64,000 bases of DNA from assembly GCA_900074885.1 (NCBI GenBank), contig FJUW01000060.1, forward strand, positions 186,001-250,000, written 5' to 3'. How positions within the stretch are numbered: position 1 is the first letter of the stretch; each line of letters begins with the position of its first letter. Shown piece by piece: positions 12,081-24,185 of the stretch. Source of the stretch: Rhynchosporium graminicola (Eukaryota > Ascomycota > Leotiomycetes > Helotiales > Ploettnerulaceae). The notes beneath the pieces were generated by a model, which was not told the origin of the DNA, did no database searches, and was given only the letters and a program-made list of their open reading frames with translations. The position numbers were made by a program, and so were the translations under genes.

Positions 12081-13399
12081 TTACTCCTCTTCTCCCTCCG
12101 CCTGTTTTATATCAGGGTTCGCCTCTAAAGACCTGCATCCCGCCTTATTATATGCAGTTAGAGCTTATTATATCTGCGATTCTTTTTCTCGCTTCGTGCC
12201 GACTTCGCTTAGAAGTTAATAATAATAGTAGACCTACTAAGTATAATAGCGAACCGATAATAAAGGAATAATCAATAATACTAGTAAAGTTGTATAAGGC
12301 CTCCGGTTATTTATTTATATAACCCTTCTGTTTATTTCCGGCTTATAATAATAGTAAAGCCGAATACGTCTTCCTGCTTCTTTATTATTACTCTCTCTCC
12401 TATTATTAATTGAATTAGTAAATACCTCTGCTTTAGCTATATATACCTTCTTCTGTTACTCTATAGACTAATTCCCTTCTTCTTAATTACTTATTATAAA
12501 CTATAAGTTAATAAGATCGTTTAGCGTCGATTACTCTTTCCCTTTCGCTATCTCCTATTTCCGCTCTAAAAGTACTATACTCTACTTACTACTAATCGGA
12601 GTCAGATAGCTTCTATTATCTACTACGCCGCTTATACTCTCTCTAGAGTCGATTATATCGACTAGAATATAAGTTAGATCCTGCTTATTTTCGCCTGATA
12701 TCCGCTAACTTATATAGTCTACTTGCTCCTGCGCTTATACGACCTATTCTCGTAAGCGTAAGAACTATAAAAACTTATATATTATCTTAGGCTTCGCCCG
12801 AAAAACGTCGCTAACTACTTAGTCCTTAAATAGCGTATATTACTTATATTATCTAGACCTGCTCCGCTAATAGAGATACTACGTAAGTTATCGGACTCTG
12901 ATCTTTTTCTATCGCTAATCGCTTATTTAGCGCTAATGCCTACTGCGATCTTAGTAAGGTCCTTAAGGTATAGAAAGCCTTAAAGCCTCTCTAAGCCGCT
13001 AGTCTTCTCTCCCTATACCTATCCTCGGACTCCGCTTATTTTTCGTTACTAATTGCTTATTTTAGCCCTATCGCTACTGAAGTTACTAATTCGGTTACTA
13101 ATATTATCGCCTAGTAAGGTTAGATATAAGCTTCCTATAGTCCGCTTATTTTCTATCGCTAACTGCTATAGCGCTAGTAGGGTCCCTCCCGCCCTAGTTC
13201 TAGGTACTTATCGCGCTAAATAAGTCCGGTTATTTTAGAGCGGAATCCTAAGGAAATTCGTTAGGTTATATTACTTTTTAGAATTAATAAAATAATATAA
13301 AAGAAATCTAAACTCCTCTTATTAACGCTTATAACTTACCTAAAACTAATTAGATCCCCTCTTATTCTTCTTTTTCTCTTATACTTATCTAGATCTATC

Positions 13400-13620
13400 G
13401 TAGTATTTAATATCTCTATACTTGCTTTCGAACTCGTCTATAGCTATAGTATCTGATAAGTCTTCAATAGGTTCTTATATAAGTTTATAGTAACCTGCTT
13501 ACTTCACTAGCACTTTCCTGCTTTTCCTTTTTCTCCTCGATTTATCTCTAGCGTAAAGAATCTCTTCTACTTATTATTCTTTATAAGTCTCGAATAGTAT
13601 AAGCCCCGGTTAACTATTGT
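13400..13620 (-). pseudogene. Gypsy-3 chromodomain
   Basis: Minus-strand translation gives the three chromodomain landmarks in order: the EEIL strand, a basic stretch with KVLVK-AGY, and I-EPIEDL. The tryptophans expected in VKW and in WEP are both TAG, one G-to-A step from TGG. In intact chromoviruses this domain sits at the integrase C-terminus and binds methylated histone H3. Confidence 0.72.
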
Positions 13621-16029
13621 TAGTCTCTTACCTAGGTAATAGGTCGTAGCTCGCTAGTTGTAATAGATCTGTATAGAATACTAAGTAAATATTACTAAGG
13701 ACCCTAGATAGACGAATAGCTACTAGCGATAATACTTTATTTACTACGTATTTAGCGTGCTTTATATTAAGACTCTTTTTTAGTTGATTTATCTAGTAGT
13801 TACATAAGTCTAACTATATCTTATCTCTCTTCCGGTATACTAGGGCTAGAGTCCTTATCCTATTAGCGCTATTCTCCTGTTTCTAGGCGGACGCTGCTAT
13901 ATTCGACTAGTATAAGTTAGTAATCTTCTTTATCTTCTTTATAAATACTACTACTTATTCGCTCGATAGTAGCTAGGAGTTAATCTCGGGTTCCGTCTCT
14001 AATAGTATAAGTAATAGCGCTTTATACCTATATATAGTAAAGAATAAGCTTATCCCGAGGCCCGCGTAATAACGTCTATTTAACGCTAACTAAGCTATAG
14101 GGAGCTACTTTTTCTAGTCAGACTACTCCTAGTTAATAAAGTTTCGTAGATAAGCTTAGATATCTTAATTTAGCTTTTCTAGTCCTCTATTAGTTTATAA
14201 GTAGTATCTGGAGCTAAGTCTTTATTATACGCCGATTAAGCGATAAAAGGTCTTCTAGAATATACTTATCTAGTTAGTACCTCTATTACTTATAATCGCT
14301 CGTAGCATCCTATAGTTTCTTACTTAGTATTCTATGAATTTCTTAGTATATTCTTCTACTTTTATACTAGGTATCGCTTCGATAACTACTTATTTACTTA
14401 ACTAGTCTTTAATTACCTAAAGGTAATAGTTACCTTAAGAGTTTAGTAAGTTAGTTATAAAGTCTATAGATATCTCCTAAAAGAATTAGTCGAGAACTAG
14501 TAGTAGTCTTAGGAGTCCGTGCTTATATTTCCTCTATACTTTATTTCTCCTATAATAGTTATAGTTCCTTAAGAATTATCTTATATACCTCGACTATAAT
14601 AGCTAGTAGAAGGAGCGTCCTAATATTAATATAGTGAAGTCCCGCCCTAGATAACTATAGACTAGCGAGTTATAGATAGACTAGATAAACTTTATCCTTA
14701 GAGTATTATTTTCGAGAGTCTTAGGGTCTATTACTTTATAGTCGGACTCTAATATAACCGGGGCGCCTAGTACTTATAACTTTCTATAGTAATATAAGTA
14801 GTTCTTTATATCTATATTATAGTCGCTTACTTAGATTTTAATCTTAATTTCGCTTAGGAAAGATTAGGCCTTATCTTATAATAAGCGGAGTACTATTTAA
14901 TATATCTTATCCTCTTATACTATAGCGTCTTATAAGTCGTTTAGTTCTTTATCCTAGAAAGGACCTCTAGATACCGCTAGGTCTAAGGTAAGGACCTAGC
15001 CGGAGAGTGCAGTCGATAGCTAAGTAGATATAAGTATTACTCTTATTTTATCTTCTTCTTCTAAAGCTAGCTAATATACTACGCGTTCCGGGTCTAAAAC
15101 CCTACGGAACCTTAAGTTTATATCGTAGTCTAACTAAGTTAATATAGTTATTACTCTTACTTTATCTTTCTTTTCTAGAGTAAGCTAGTTTATTACGCAG
15201 TCTAAGTCCAAAAACCTATAGAACCTCGAGTTTATATCGCTTTCCCCTAACGTATCTTACTCTCTCTATAATAAGGTATCCGGGACGATAGCTTCAGATC
15301 CCGGCTTATATACTAAAGTAAACTAGAATAGTACTAAGGTCTTATACTAGTATACTTAACGCTCTAATAGCTATCGCTTAGTTATGAAATACTTAAGGTT
15401 CTTATAGTCTGTCCAAATTATAAAGGAGCTATATACTTTTAACTCAGAGGCTTAGAATTTCAAGTAAGTAATTACTACTAGTATCTCCTTATTATAGATA
15501 TCGTAATTAATTTCGGCTTTATTTAGCTTCTAAGCGAAGAAGCTTACTAGTCGTCAGACTCTATTCTTTTCTTATAGGAGGGCGCCTCCTATTGCGAATC
15601 TACTATAATTAGTCTCTAAGAATATCTAAAGTCTCGGATCCTAGTATATAAGTACCGGAGCCTTATAAAACTTCTCTATTAAGGTCTTAAATACTTTCTC
15701 TTTTAGTTTTCCCTAGGAGAATAAGCGACTTTTCCCTATTAACGCTATTAAGGGCGCGGCTAGCTTTAAGTAGTTCGCTATAAATATTCGGTAGAAGTTT
15801 ATAAATCCTAAGAAATATTATACTTCTTTCTAAGTCTTAGGTTATACCTAGTTCTTAATTACTACTACTTTTTCTAGATTAGGACTTACGCTTTTTCTAT
15901 TAGTATATATAATAAATCCTAGATATTTAAGCTTCTTACGAGCGAACTCGCTCTTTCCGAGATCTAAGTATAATCTACTATCCTAAAGCTTACAGAGAAT
16001 AGTTCGTACCTTTTCGAAGTGGTCTTCTC

Positions 16030-16200
16030 TGAAGCTGTTCGAGTAGACGACTACGTTATCTATATAGGCCGAGGTAAAGTCGTCTAATTATTCCCTTAAT
16101 AAGCTATTAATATACTACTAGAAACTTACTAGAGCCCCTGATAATCTAAAAGGATATACGAGCTATTTAAAAGACCTAAATCTTATATAAAAAGCTATTT
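16030..16200 (-). pseudogene. Gypsy-3 reverse transcriptase core
   Basis: The minus strand reads DDFTSAYIDNVVVYSN with no stop. This is the Gypsy RT palm motif (AYIDDVLVYS) with the second catalytic Asp replaced by Asn, a G-to-A change in the codon. The catalytic pair is therefore lost. Confidence 0.75.
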
Positions 16201-18477
16201 TATACTTATGACCTGACGCTATACGTATTTAGTGAAATATCGAAACCATGTCTACTTTCGTAAGCTATTTAGTACCCGTGAGGTTCCGTAAGGTCTCTAG
16301 TATTAATAGTAAAGGGTACTGGTCTAGCTTCGTAATAGCGTTTAGCGCTTAGTAATCGTAGCAGAACCTTAGACCTCCCCCGGGTTTCTGTATAAAAAAG
16401 ATAAGAGCTACTACTTCTGAAGTACTAGGCCGGATATATCCTTTTTCTAAGAAGCTATTTAATAACTTTCTTAGCGCTAGTAATTCATCTTTAGATATAC
16501 TATATAGCGGACCCTATAGTAAGGCAGTAGGGGACCCGTCTGATTATTCGCGGATATCGATTCGATAGTTAATACCCGGTCGATAGGGAGCTAGTTTCTC
16601 TACTTCTCGCTTAGAAAAGAGTAGAGCTATATCTTAAATCTCTAGAAGGAGAATATTTTTAAGTTAGTCTAAGGTTAGCTCTTCTTTATCCTAAAGGGCT
16701 ATCTTTATATCCTCTAATATTATAGTAGATACTAAGGTATAATTACTATTATCTATATATAAGTAGTAGTTACGTCTTTCTATTACTTATTTCTTTACTA
16801 GGCTATAATAGTACTATTATTTTTCAGGCGTTATCCTAATCTTATTTTACGCTTTCCACGGGTTCCCTAAGATTAATAGAAAAGCTAGTTTTAGTACTAT
16901 ATATATGTAGACCCTTTAGCTAAACCTTACGATTTTTATTTAGAACTCGATTACTCCTTTAGTCCTTAAGTTCCGTATAGCTTTTAAAGCGCCTTTTATC
17001 TCGCGGGTTCTATAGCTTATATATATAAGACCGAGACCTTTTATAAGGTCTTTATTTATTATAGTATAGTACTAGTATCCTTTATTAATAAGAGTAAATA
17101 TTCCGAACGTTTCTTAAAGGACTACGTCTATATATATAAGGTTTCTATTTATAAGCTCTTTGAATTTACCTTATCCTTTTACTAATACTTTATCTACTCT
17201 CGGCTTCTAATTTTAAGAGGGAGTTAGTCTTTTCCTAACTCTAAAAGAGTAAAGTCTAATACGTTATTATTATCCTCTAGTAATAGTCCTATTATATTAA
17301 TCGCAGTAGGTTATACTACTAAGGCATATAAGTACTTATAGATATAGTACTCGGATACTCTACAGTAGAAATAGAGCTTTTTCTTATAGTATCTTTCTCG
17401 TTCGGCCGCGTCTACTTATTTAGCCCTTTATTTACTGCTAGAATTATTACGAGCTCTGCTATTCCTTTCTTAGTTTCTTACTATACGCGCTAGTACTATT
17501 ACTATATCCCTATTAGCGTTAACCTTAGCTTTTATAGGGGCCTTCTAAGGATATATATAGTCCGCTGTATTTATCCTAGAGTCCTTATTCTTATTATTCT
17601 ACCTCTTGTTCGATACTTTAAACTAATCTATCTCTTCGAGGTTAGTTATGATCCGTTCTACCTCCCTAGTAAATTCGTAGTAATCCGTAGTCTTAGCTAT
17701 AGAGGCCGTATATATTCGGATAGAGTTAGAAAACATATTCCGGAGGTAACTTATCTTTATATTATCTTCTTAGCTCTCTCCTCTAGCGCTTAGTAGGAGT
17801 TTATCGAATTCTAGCTAGTACTCGTGCTAGGGCTGTCCTATAGAGTGCCTTATATTCGTGAGCTATTCGAGGGCCTTAGCTCGCTTATTACTATCTGCGA
17901 ATATTTTATCGAGCTGCGCGAAGAAAGCTTCGGGGTCCTTACTATCTATCGGGCTTCCCCTCTCCTAGAAGTATTATATACGAGCTCGTTCGCGCCGTAG
18001 GAGAGTATCGTAAATAGTATCCTAGTAATAGTTAGCGGAGAGAGATAGCCTTTAAGTGGAGCGCACGCGATAAGAACTTCTTAGTCTTAGGAGATAATCT
18101 CGAAAGGTATCCGCATATCCGTCTTAGGTAGGTAGTATCTATCTGCCGGAGCCCGACGGTTCTCTATCGGAGCTCGACCGAGATACTGCGAGAGACTCGA
18201 TAAGGGTTTTCATCAGGGCACTCGAAGACGATAGGTCTCCGGTATTATTAGATCTAGGCGCTTATCTGAGTCTTTCGGCCTCCGACGCCTCTAGGGCGGT
18301 ACGCGTATTTACTAGCTCGGTCTCTATTAGGAGCTAGCGCTCGTATATCTCTTATATAATACGCTATAGTTCGTTATTAGAGTCCTCTTATTAAGGGCTT
18401 ACGTTCCCCGACGGGTCTATTCCAGTATCTGGCGTAAATACTATAGGAATAGGTTAGCTTATTTTAATCGAACTTAA

Positions 18478-18645
18478 TATTATAGGTGAGTAACGCGTAC
18501 GCAGATAGTTAAGTGTAGTATTTAAGAAGTTCGATACAGGAGAGAGTTAGGTTCTAGCCTGGCTCCGAAGGAAAACATGCGGGTGCCGCTAGGCTTAGTA
18601 AGCACAGGCATCGCCGGTGCTTAATCCTGGGGCTCGCCCCTTATA
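18478..18645 (-). repeat. Gypsy-3 LTR (right copy)
   Basis: 168 bp, beginning TATTATAGGTGAGTAACG, the transition-mutated form of TGTCACGGGTGAGCAACG in the left copy. It is followed directly by GTAAT at 18646-18650. Changes occur in both copies (the left has lost CACAGGCATC, the right has lost the TGTCACGG start), so both were mutated after insertion. Confidence 0.92.
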
Positions 18646-18862
18646 GTAATCTACTATAATCTTATATATTAATCGACCTAATTAACTCTTCTCTTAATAT
18701 AAGTAAGTTTCATATATTAGTTTTAAAGATAGTCCTTAAGTAAAATATAAGAGTTTAACGGATCTATAACGCTAACTCCTATAGTGCTTTTACTAGTTCC
18801 TACCGGTGCTCTTTCAGTAGCGTATCGTATATATTACCTATAGTATATTCGCGCTTTCCTTA

Positions 18863-19709
18863 AGATAAAGTATAATAATACTCCTGTTTTAGAACTCCTA
18901 TACTTATTTAATAAGCCTAACTCTAAGCTTTATAAGTATTATTTAGCGTTAAAGAGTAGTTATAAGTATATAAGTTACTTAAACTTAAACGTAGTTATAT
19001 ATACTAACGCGTTATAGTTATCTAACTATATTAATACGGAGTATACTATTTTATCCGGTTTACTTCCTAGTAGCGAAGCTAAGGACGCGGAGCTAAATCA
19101 GGGCGGTATTATAGCTACTTATAAGGCGATTAATTAGATCTATTATCTTGCGAAATCTACTACTTCTATTACTACGTTAGAGATTACTACTACGTAATTA
19201 GTAGAGATTCAAGCTTTAAAGCGTTCTATAGAGAAAGTATTTAAGGAGTTAGAGTTTATTAAAGTAATAAGTTAAGATCTTAAATCCTTAGATACTAGTA
19301 CGATACTAATATAATATAGGATCTAGATCTTTTAATAGTAGATTTAGCGAAGTCTAAGTTAATAGTATAAATAGTATTAAAGCAGATAAAGGAGTTAAAT
19401 AGTATTATATAGGAATTTACGAAAAAGGCTATATTTAAAGCTACGATATCTAATACTAGAGGAAAGAGGAATTTACCTTCTAGTTCAGAGATAGTATCAG
19501 ATCTAGATACTCTCGGACCTTCTCTAAAGAAGAAACCTCATAGGATTAGCTATTATACTTAGTTTACTACTAGGGTTACGTTAGTAGATTTAGGTAAGGA
19601 GTTAGATATAATAATTCCGGTTCTAGATATTCTAGATTTACTAGAAGTTCCGGAGAACTTAGGGGAGAAAGCCAGGGAAGTAGAGGTAATAGAGGAAGTA
19701 GAGTTTTAG
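18863..19709 (+). pseudogene. Extra plus-strand reading frame of Gypsy-2, convergent with pol
   Basis: A long, RIP-damaged coding remnant runs on the plus strand, opposite to the pol of the host element, between the end of pol and the 3' LTR. In one frame from about 18,863 it reads segments such as ELLYLFNKPNSKLYKYYLAL, GLLPSSEAKDAELNQGGII and ALKRSIEKVFKELEFIK. After an apparent frameshift near 19,320 it continues with LKQIKELNSII, RGKRNLPSSSEIVSDLDTLG and LGEKAREVEVIEEVEF, ending at TAG 19707-19709. Most interrupting stops are TAG or TAA where Gln or Trp would fit. The middle part (EIQALKRSIEKVFKELEF) looks coiled-coil. I do not recognise the protein. It may be a gene carried by the retrotransposon or a captured host gene; its 5' end may be cut by the nested insertion at 18,650. 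Confidence 0.55.
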
Positions 19710-19859
19710 ATATAATATTATTATAAGGCGTAATTAGGGAATTATCTTTAGTAATAAATTTTAATACTAGTAACTATAATAGCTTATTATCTTCTAAGTA
19801 ACTATAGTTATTTATCCCGTCTTCTTAGGCCTTAATCTATTAATCTAGTTTACGCGGAG

Positions 19860-20060
19860 ATCTAGGTTTACTTAAGTTAGTAGCGTAGAAGTCTCTAAGC
19901 TTATACGGAGTACCTATTAGATCGGAAGTATTATATTAAGTCAGGTCCGGGTCGTAGCTTAGCTAACTAATCTAATACTTCAGATTACCTCTTAGGAGCT
20001 ATATAGTAAGTATATCTTATAACTCCTACTCTTCTTAAGTAGCGATAACCTCCGGGGGTA
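19860..20060 (-). pseudogene. Gypsy-2 pol C-terminus, chromodomain-like
   Basis: The minus strand reads ILTIQLLRGNLKYRIS, then LSYDPDLT and YYFRSN. This matches the C-terminal chromodomain variant of many fungal Gypsy elements (the RGKLKYRVxWLGYDPDPTWYPASNFK type), with Trp and Gln codons changed to stops. It marks the end of pol and lies about 150 bp from the end of the convergent plus-strand frame. Confidence 0.6.
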
Positions 20061-21717
20061 AGTTTAGTAACTCCTAGCTTAGTAATAAGTCGTCCGGGTC
20101 CTTAAAGAGCAATTCGGGAGCGAATATATTATATATAGAGGATCCTAGGAGTAAATCTAGCTTATAGGAGTATCTAATCTTAGCTAGGACCTAGTATAAT
20201 CCTACCTAAAGGCTAGATAGCTTCTTACTTAGCTAGTAATTCTTAAGGTTCCTTATAAAGAGAAATACCTTATCTCTAACTTCCTAGTCGATATTATACT
20301 ATTTCGGGTTAGTTATAGCGCTTATCCTCTGCTAAGTAGCTAATATATTAGCTTTTATAACCTTAATAGCGGATTTAGTATATTTAGCTAAGGATTTAGT
20401 ATTAGTATAGTTAAGCTTCTCTTATGATATCGATACTATAAGTTACTTCTAATCCTAGCTATTCCGCGGTAGTATACTATATTTAAGGGTATATAGCGCT
20501 ATACCGATAGAATCGTAAGGTAAAGTTACTTAGGCGCGGTCTATTATTAGTAGTAGTTCGCCCTAGTTACTCTAGTAGTAATTAACGAAAAGTCTAAAGC
20601 GTTAGTTAATATACTGATTTATAATCTCTATTTATCTATCGGTTTACTAATAGAAGGAAGTAGAGAGCTTAATCTTAACTCTAATTATATAGTAAAACTC
20701 TTACTAGAAGAATAAGACTAGCTAAGCTCCTTAGTTAGATATAATTAACTTAGGGGTATATCTAAAATAATATATCTATTAGATAAATAATATCGCTATC
20801 CCACGGGTATCGATATTATAGTAATATAATATCGATACGGAGTCTTTCCTTAGGTAGTCGATAAATACTAATATCTTATTAAATCCTTAGTTATCAGGCG
20901 GGAAGTCCTTAAAATCTATAGCTAAGTACTATATAAGGTAGCTAAGTACTAGTAATAAGTAGAGGAATCTTTACTATTTTATCTGTTTCGGATAAGAGTA
21001 CTAATAGAGGTAGTAATTATAAGTATACTATTTCATGTCTAATATAAGTCCTTTCTAGTAGTAATAAGTAGAAATTATTTCGGTAGTCTTACGAGCGTTT
21101 AGATAAGTAGAGGAAACTTAATCGTAGACTTCGCTAATTAAATAAGTATATAGTAGAGTATAGCGTTATATATATAAATAACTATTATAAAGTAGTAAAC
21201 TATCGTTAATAGTATAACTATCTTCTAATATATTTTATTCCTTAGAGAATAATTCTTAGTTAAATTAGTATAATTTCTCGATTAAATTAAAGGAGTTACG
21301 TATAAGTTCCGGTAGCATATTAGTCCCTAGCGATATTAGGTATATATAACTAATTTAATCGATATAATACTTAGCTAGTTCCGCGTTAATCTTAAGGTCT
21401 AAGTAATCTAAAGGTAATAAAACCCGAGATCTATTATCTTATTTCTATTATTCTTATATCCTTAGATCTTATTCCCTATAGCTAAGGATATTAGCTTTAG
21501 CGTTATTTTTACTAAGCGTATATATAATTTAAAAGTTAAATTCGGAAAGGAATTCTATATATCTAGCTTACTTACTAGTTAGGACCTTAGTAGTTATAAA
21601 GTATTCTAAGGATCGATAGTCCGTATATACGCTAGTATAGCGTTATAGAGATATAAGTTCTAGTTTCTATTTCTAGAAAGACTTAATAATAGCGTATAGC
21701 TCCTTATTATAAATCTC

Positions 21718-22206
21718 CTAGTTTAGTTTATATCTATTAAGAATATAAGAGTAGAATCTAATTAGATACTACTAGTTATCTTTATATAATTAGGAGATAA
21801 CTCTAGCTATTATACTATTAGAAGTATTAGTTTCTAGTTTAGTCTATAATTCAGGGTCGAAATAGTATAGTTTCTATATCGATAGTAGCTATTAATATAA
21901 ATCGTCGAAGGACTTCTTATAATCGTTAGTGAAATTCTATAGTACTATAGGCCGAGTAAGCNCTAGTTTAGTTTATATCTATTAAGAATATAAGAGTAGA
22001 ATCTAATTAGATACTACTAGTTATCTTTATATAATTAAGAGATAACTCTAGCTATTATACTATCGGAGGTATTAGTTTCTAGTTTAGTCTATAATTCAGG
22101 GTCGAAATAGTATAGTTTCTATATCGATAGTAGCTATTAATATAAATCGTCGAAGGACTTCTTATAATCGTTAGTGAAATTCTATAGTACTATAAGCCGA
22201 ATAAGT
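21718..22206. repeat. Direct duplication of about 244 bp around an undetermined base
   Basis: 21718-21961 is repeated almost exactly at 21963-22206, and the single base between them at 21962 is N. The two copies differ at only a few sites, which I noticed as G/A or C/T pairs (for example ATTAGGAG against ATTAAGAG, and CCGAGTAAG against CCGAATAAG). The N at the exact junction points to a joined assembly gap rather than a natural tandem repeat. It lies in Gypsy-2 pol, upstream of the RT core in plus coordinates. Confidence 0.85.
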
Positions 22207-22489
22207 ACTAAGAGAGGTTTAGTAATAAGTCCGAAATTCCGAATAAATTAATAGTAGAACTTATAGAATCTTAAGAAGGATTTTATAGCTATTACTATTT
22301 CGGAGTACTTCTAGTTTACTAATAGTACTACCTTCTCAGGATCTGGCTCGATTCTATTAGTAGTAATAATATATCTAAGGTATTTAGTCCGAGTAATATA
22401 GAATTCGCTTTTCTTAATATTTACTTAGAGTCTAGTATTTATTAAGTATTATAATACTAATTTAATATATTCCTTATATTCCTAGAGCG

Positions 22490-22650
22490 TTTCCGAGTAT
22501 ATAAGAATATTATCTAGGTAAGCTATATAGAAATTATCTAAGTAGTCTAGTAGTATATTATTTATATATCGCTAATATATACTAGGTTTATTATAAAGCC
22601 TAAAAGGTAGTACTTTATATTTATAGGATCTGAAGCGAGTTCGGAAGGTA
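22490..22650 (-). pseudogene. Gypsy-2 reverse transcriptase core
   Basis: Minus-strand reading gives YKVLPFRLYNKPS, RYINNILLDYLDNFYIAYLD (20 residues) and then NILIYSE. These match the Gypsy RT blocks PFGLTNAPxTFQ, INDIL-DYLDDF and AYLDDILIYSE, with Gly to Arg and Asp to Asn changes. The catalytic pair is DN, so the enzyme is dead. Confidence 0.75.
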
Positions 22651-24124
22651 GTATACTCCTCAGATTCAGAGTTTATATAGATATAGTTAAATACTACCCG
22701 GATATCTAGTTTAGTAAAGATTACTACTTTAGATATACGAGTTAAGAGCTTATTAATCCTAGGTATTAAGTAGGAATCCTTTCGAGTAATCGTATTAAGC
22801 TTATAATAGTCGATATAGAAGTGTAATCCTCTATCGGCCTTCTTAACGAATAATATAAGTAATATAAAGGGACTTTAGCTAGATTCGATAAATCCCTTAT
22901 CTAGGTTCTCTATAAGGTACTTCTTAGTTACTTATAGTTTATCTGTAAATTACTAATATAAGAGCGAATATACGTTAAGTAATAGTTTTTCTAGAATGAT
23001 TTTATAATCGTATAAGCGATATAATAGAAGAATATTAGAATCCCGCTTAGAAAAGGCTTCCTTAAGAGTATAGTATTATTCTAATAGCTTTTTAGCTATA
23101 AGTTATTTAATATTAGGATCCTTAGGAGAATCGCTATTTAGATAGTCTTATAAGAGGCGATCTATCTCGTAGATACTAATAAAGAATAATTTAGAGCTTT
23201 TATATTATATATTAAAGTAAAAAGCTATAGTACTAATTTAGTAAATCGAAACCGGTTTCTAGATCCTTAGAGGTTAAGAGGAGTACTTATAGTAAAGTTT
23301 CGGCGCAAGTACCTTTCTCGATGAATTCGGAGCGGGAAAAGGTTCGGATTCCTTAGTAATAAGCGGAAATAAATTAAAAAGTAAAGATAATACGTTAATA
23401 TACTATATCGCTACTATTTAGTATAATCGCTATTAGTTTAGCTAGTTTATAGCTAAGTCCTGCGCATTAGTGTCGATTTAGTAAGATCGATTAATACTAA
23501 GTTTACGAGGTAGTAGAGTTATAATTATCTCCTTATTATATTAGAAAGTAGCTAGATAGCGTTCCGGCTATAGAAGCTTATAGTAGAGCGTATCTAGCTT
23601 AACCTGAAAATATCGTATCTATTTAATACTAATAATTATATCTTATTATTCTAAATCGAGGAGAATAAAAAGGTAGTTATAAATACGCTTACTATTAATA
23701 GAAAAGTATAAATATATAAAATAAGTAATATAAGTTCTAATAGACTATTAGAACCTACGTATTAGAATAGAATAAAGTAGTAGCTCGATTTTAATACCGA
23801 GGGCCCCTGATAGTCGTCTAGTAAGAGTACGATTAATAAAGAGATAACTGTTCGCTCCGGTATCGATTAAGCTACTTATAGAGACTCCTAGCTTATTTAT
23901 ACTAACTATAATCGGGTATATAAATTACTTATCTCCTATTAAGGAGTTAAAGTCCAGATTAGAGAGATTATACTTATATAGACTTAAGAAAGAGTTTTTA
24001 CTTAAGCCTTATTGTTTCCCTCTAGTATTAGTCCAGATTCGGAGGGAAATATCTTCTACTACTTCCTTAGTTACTTAATCCTCTTCTGGAAATTCGTTGA
24101 TTAATTAAACTTTAAGCGAGTTAG

Positions 24125-24185
24125 AGCAGTTTAGCTTAATATAACCGAGCTATTTATAACTATAATACCTAGAGGGTTCTCCGGT
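24125..24185 (-). pseudogene. Gypsy-2 gag zinc knuckle
   Basis: The minus strand reads RYYSYK-LGYIKLNC, the CX2CX4HX4C knuckle with the first two Cys and the His changed to Tyr and only the last Cys kept. It places gag at the right side of the element, next to the 5' LTR. Confidence 0.6.

Larger units (their letters stand above)
11913..18645 (-). mobile_element. Complete chromodomain Gypsy (Gypsy-3) nested in Gypsy-2
   Basis: The element has 168-bp LTRs at 11913-12080 and 18478-18645 and a perfect 5-bp target duplication GTAAT at 11908-11912 and 18646-18650. On the minus strand from the right: gag with zinc knuckle (about 17,340-17,400), RT catalytic box YIDNVVVYSN (about 16,038-16,080), integrase, and a chromodomain (about 13,400-13,620) reading VEEILYARDKS, then RKVLVK-AGYYKLI-EP, where both missing Trp codons are TAG. 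The chromodomain makes it a chromovirus, a group known to target heterochromatin. It is inactive: the RT Asp pair is DN and stops are frequent. It entered Gypsy-2 close to the 3' end of that element. Confidence 0.92.
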
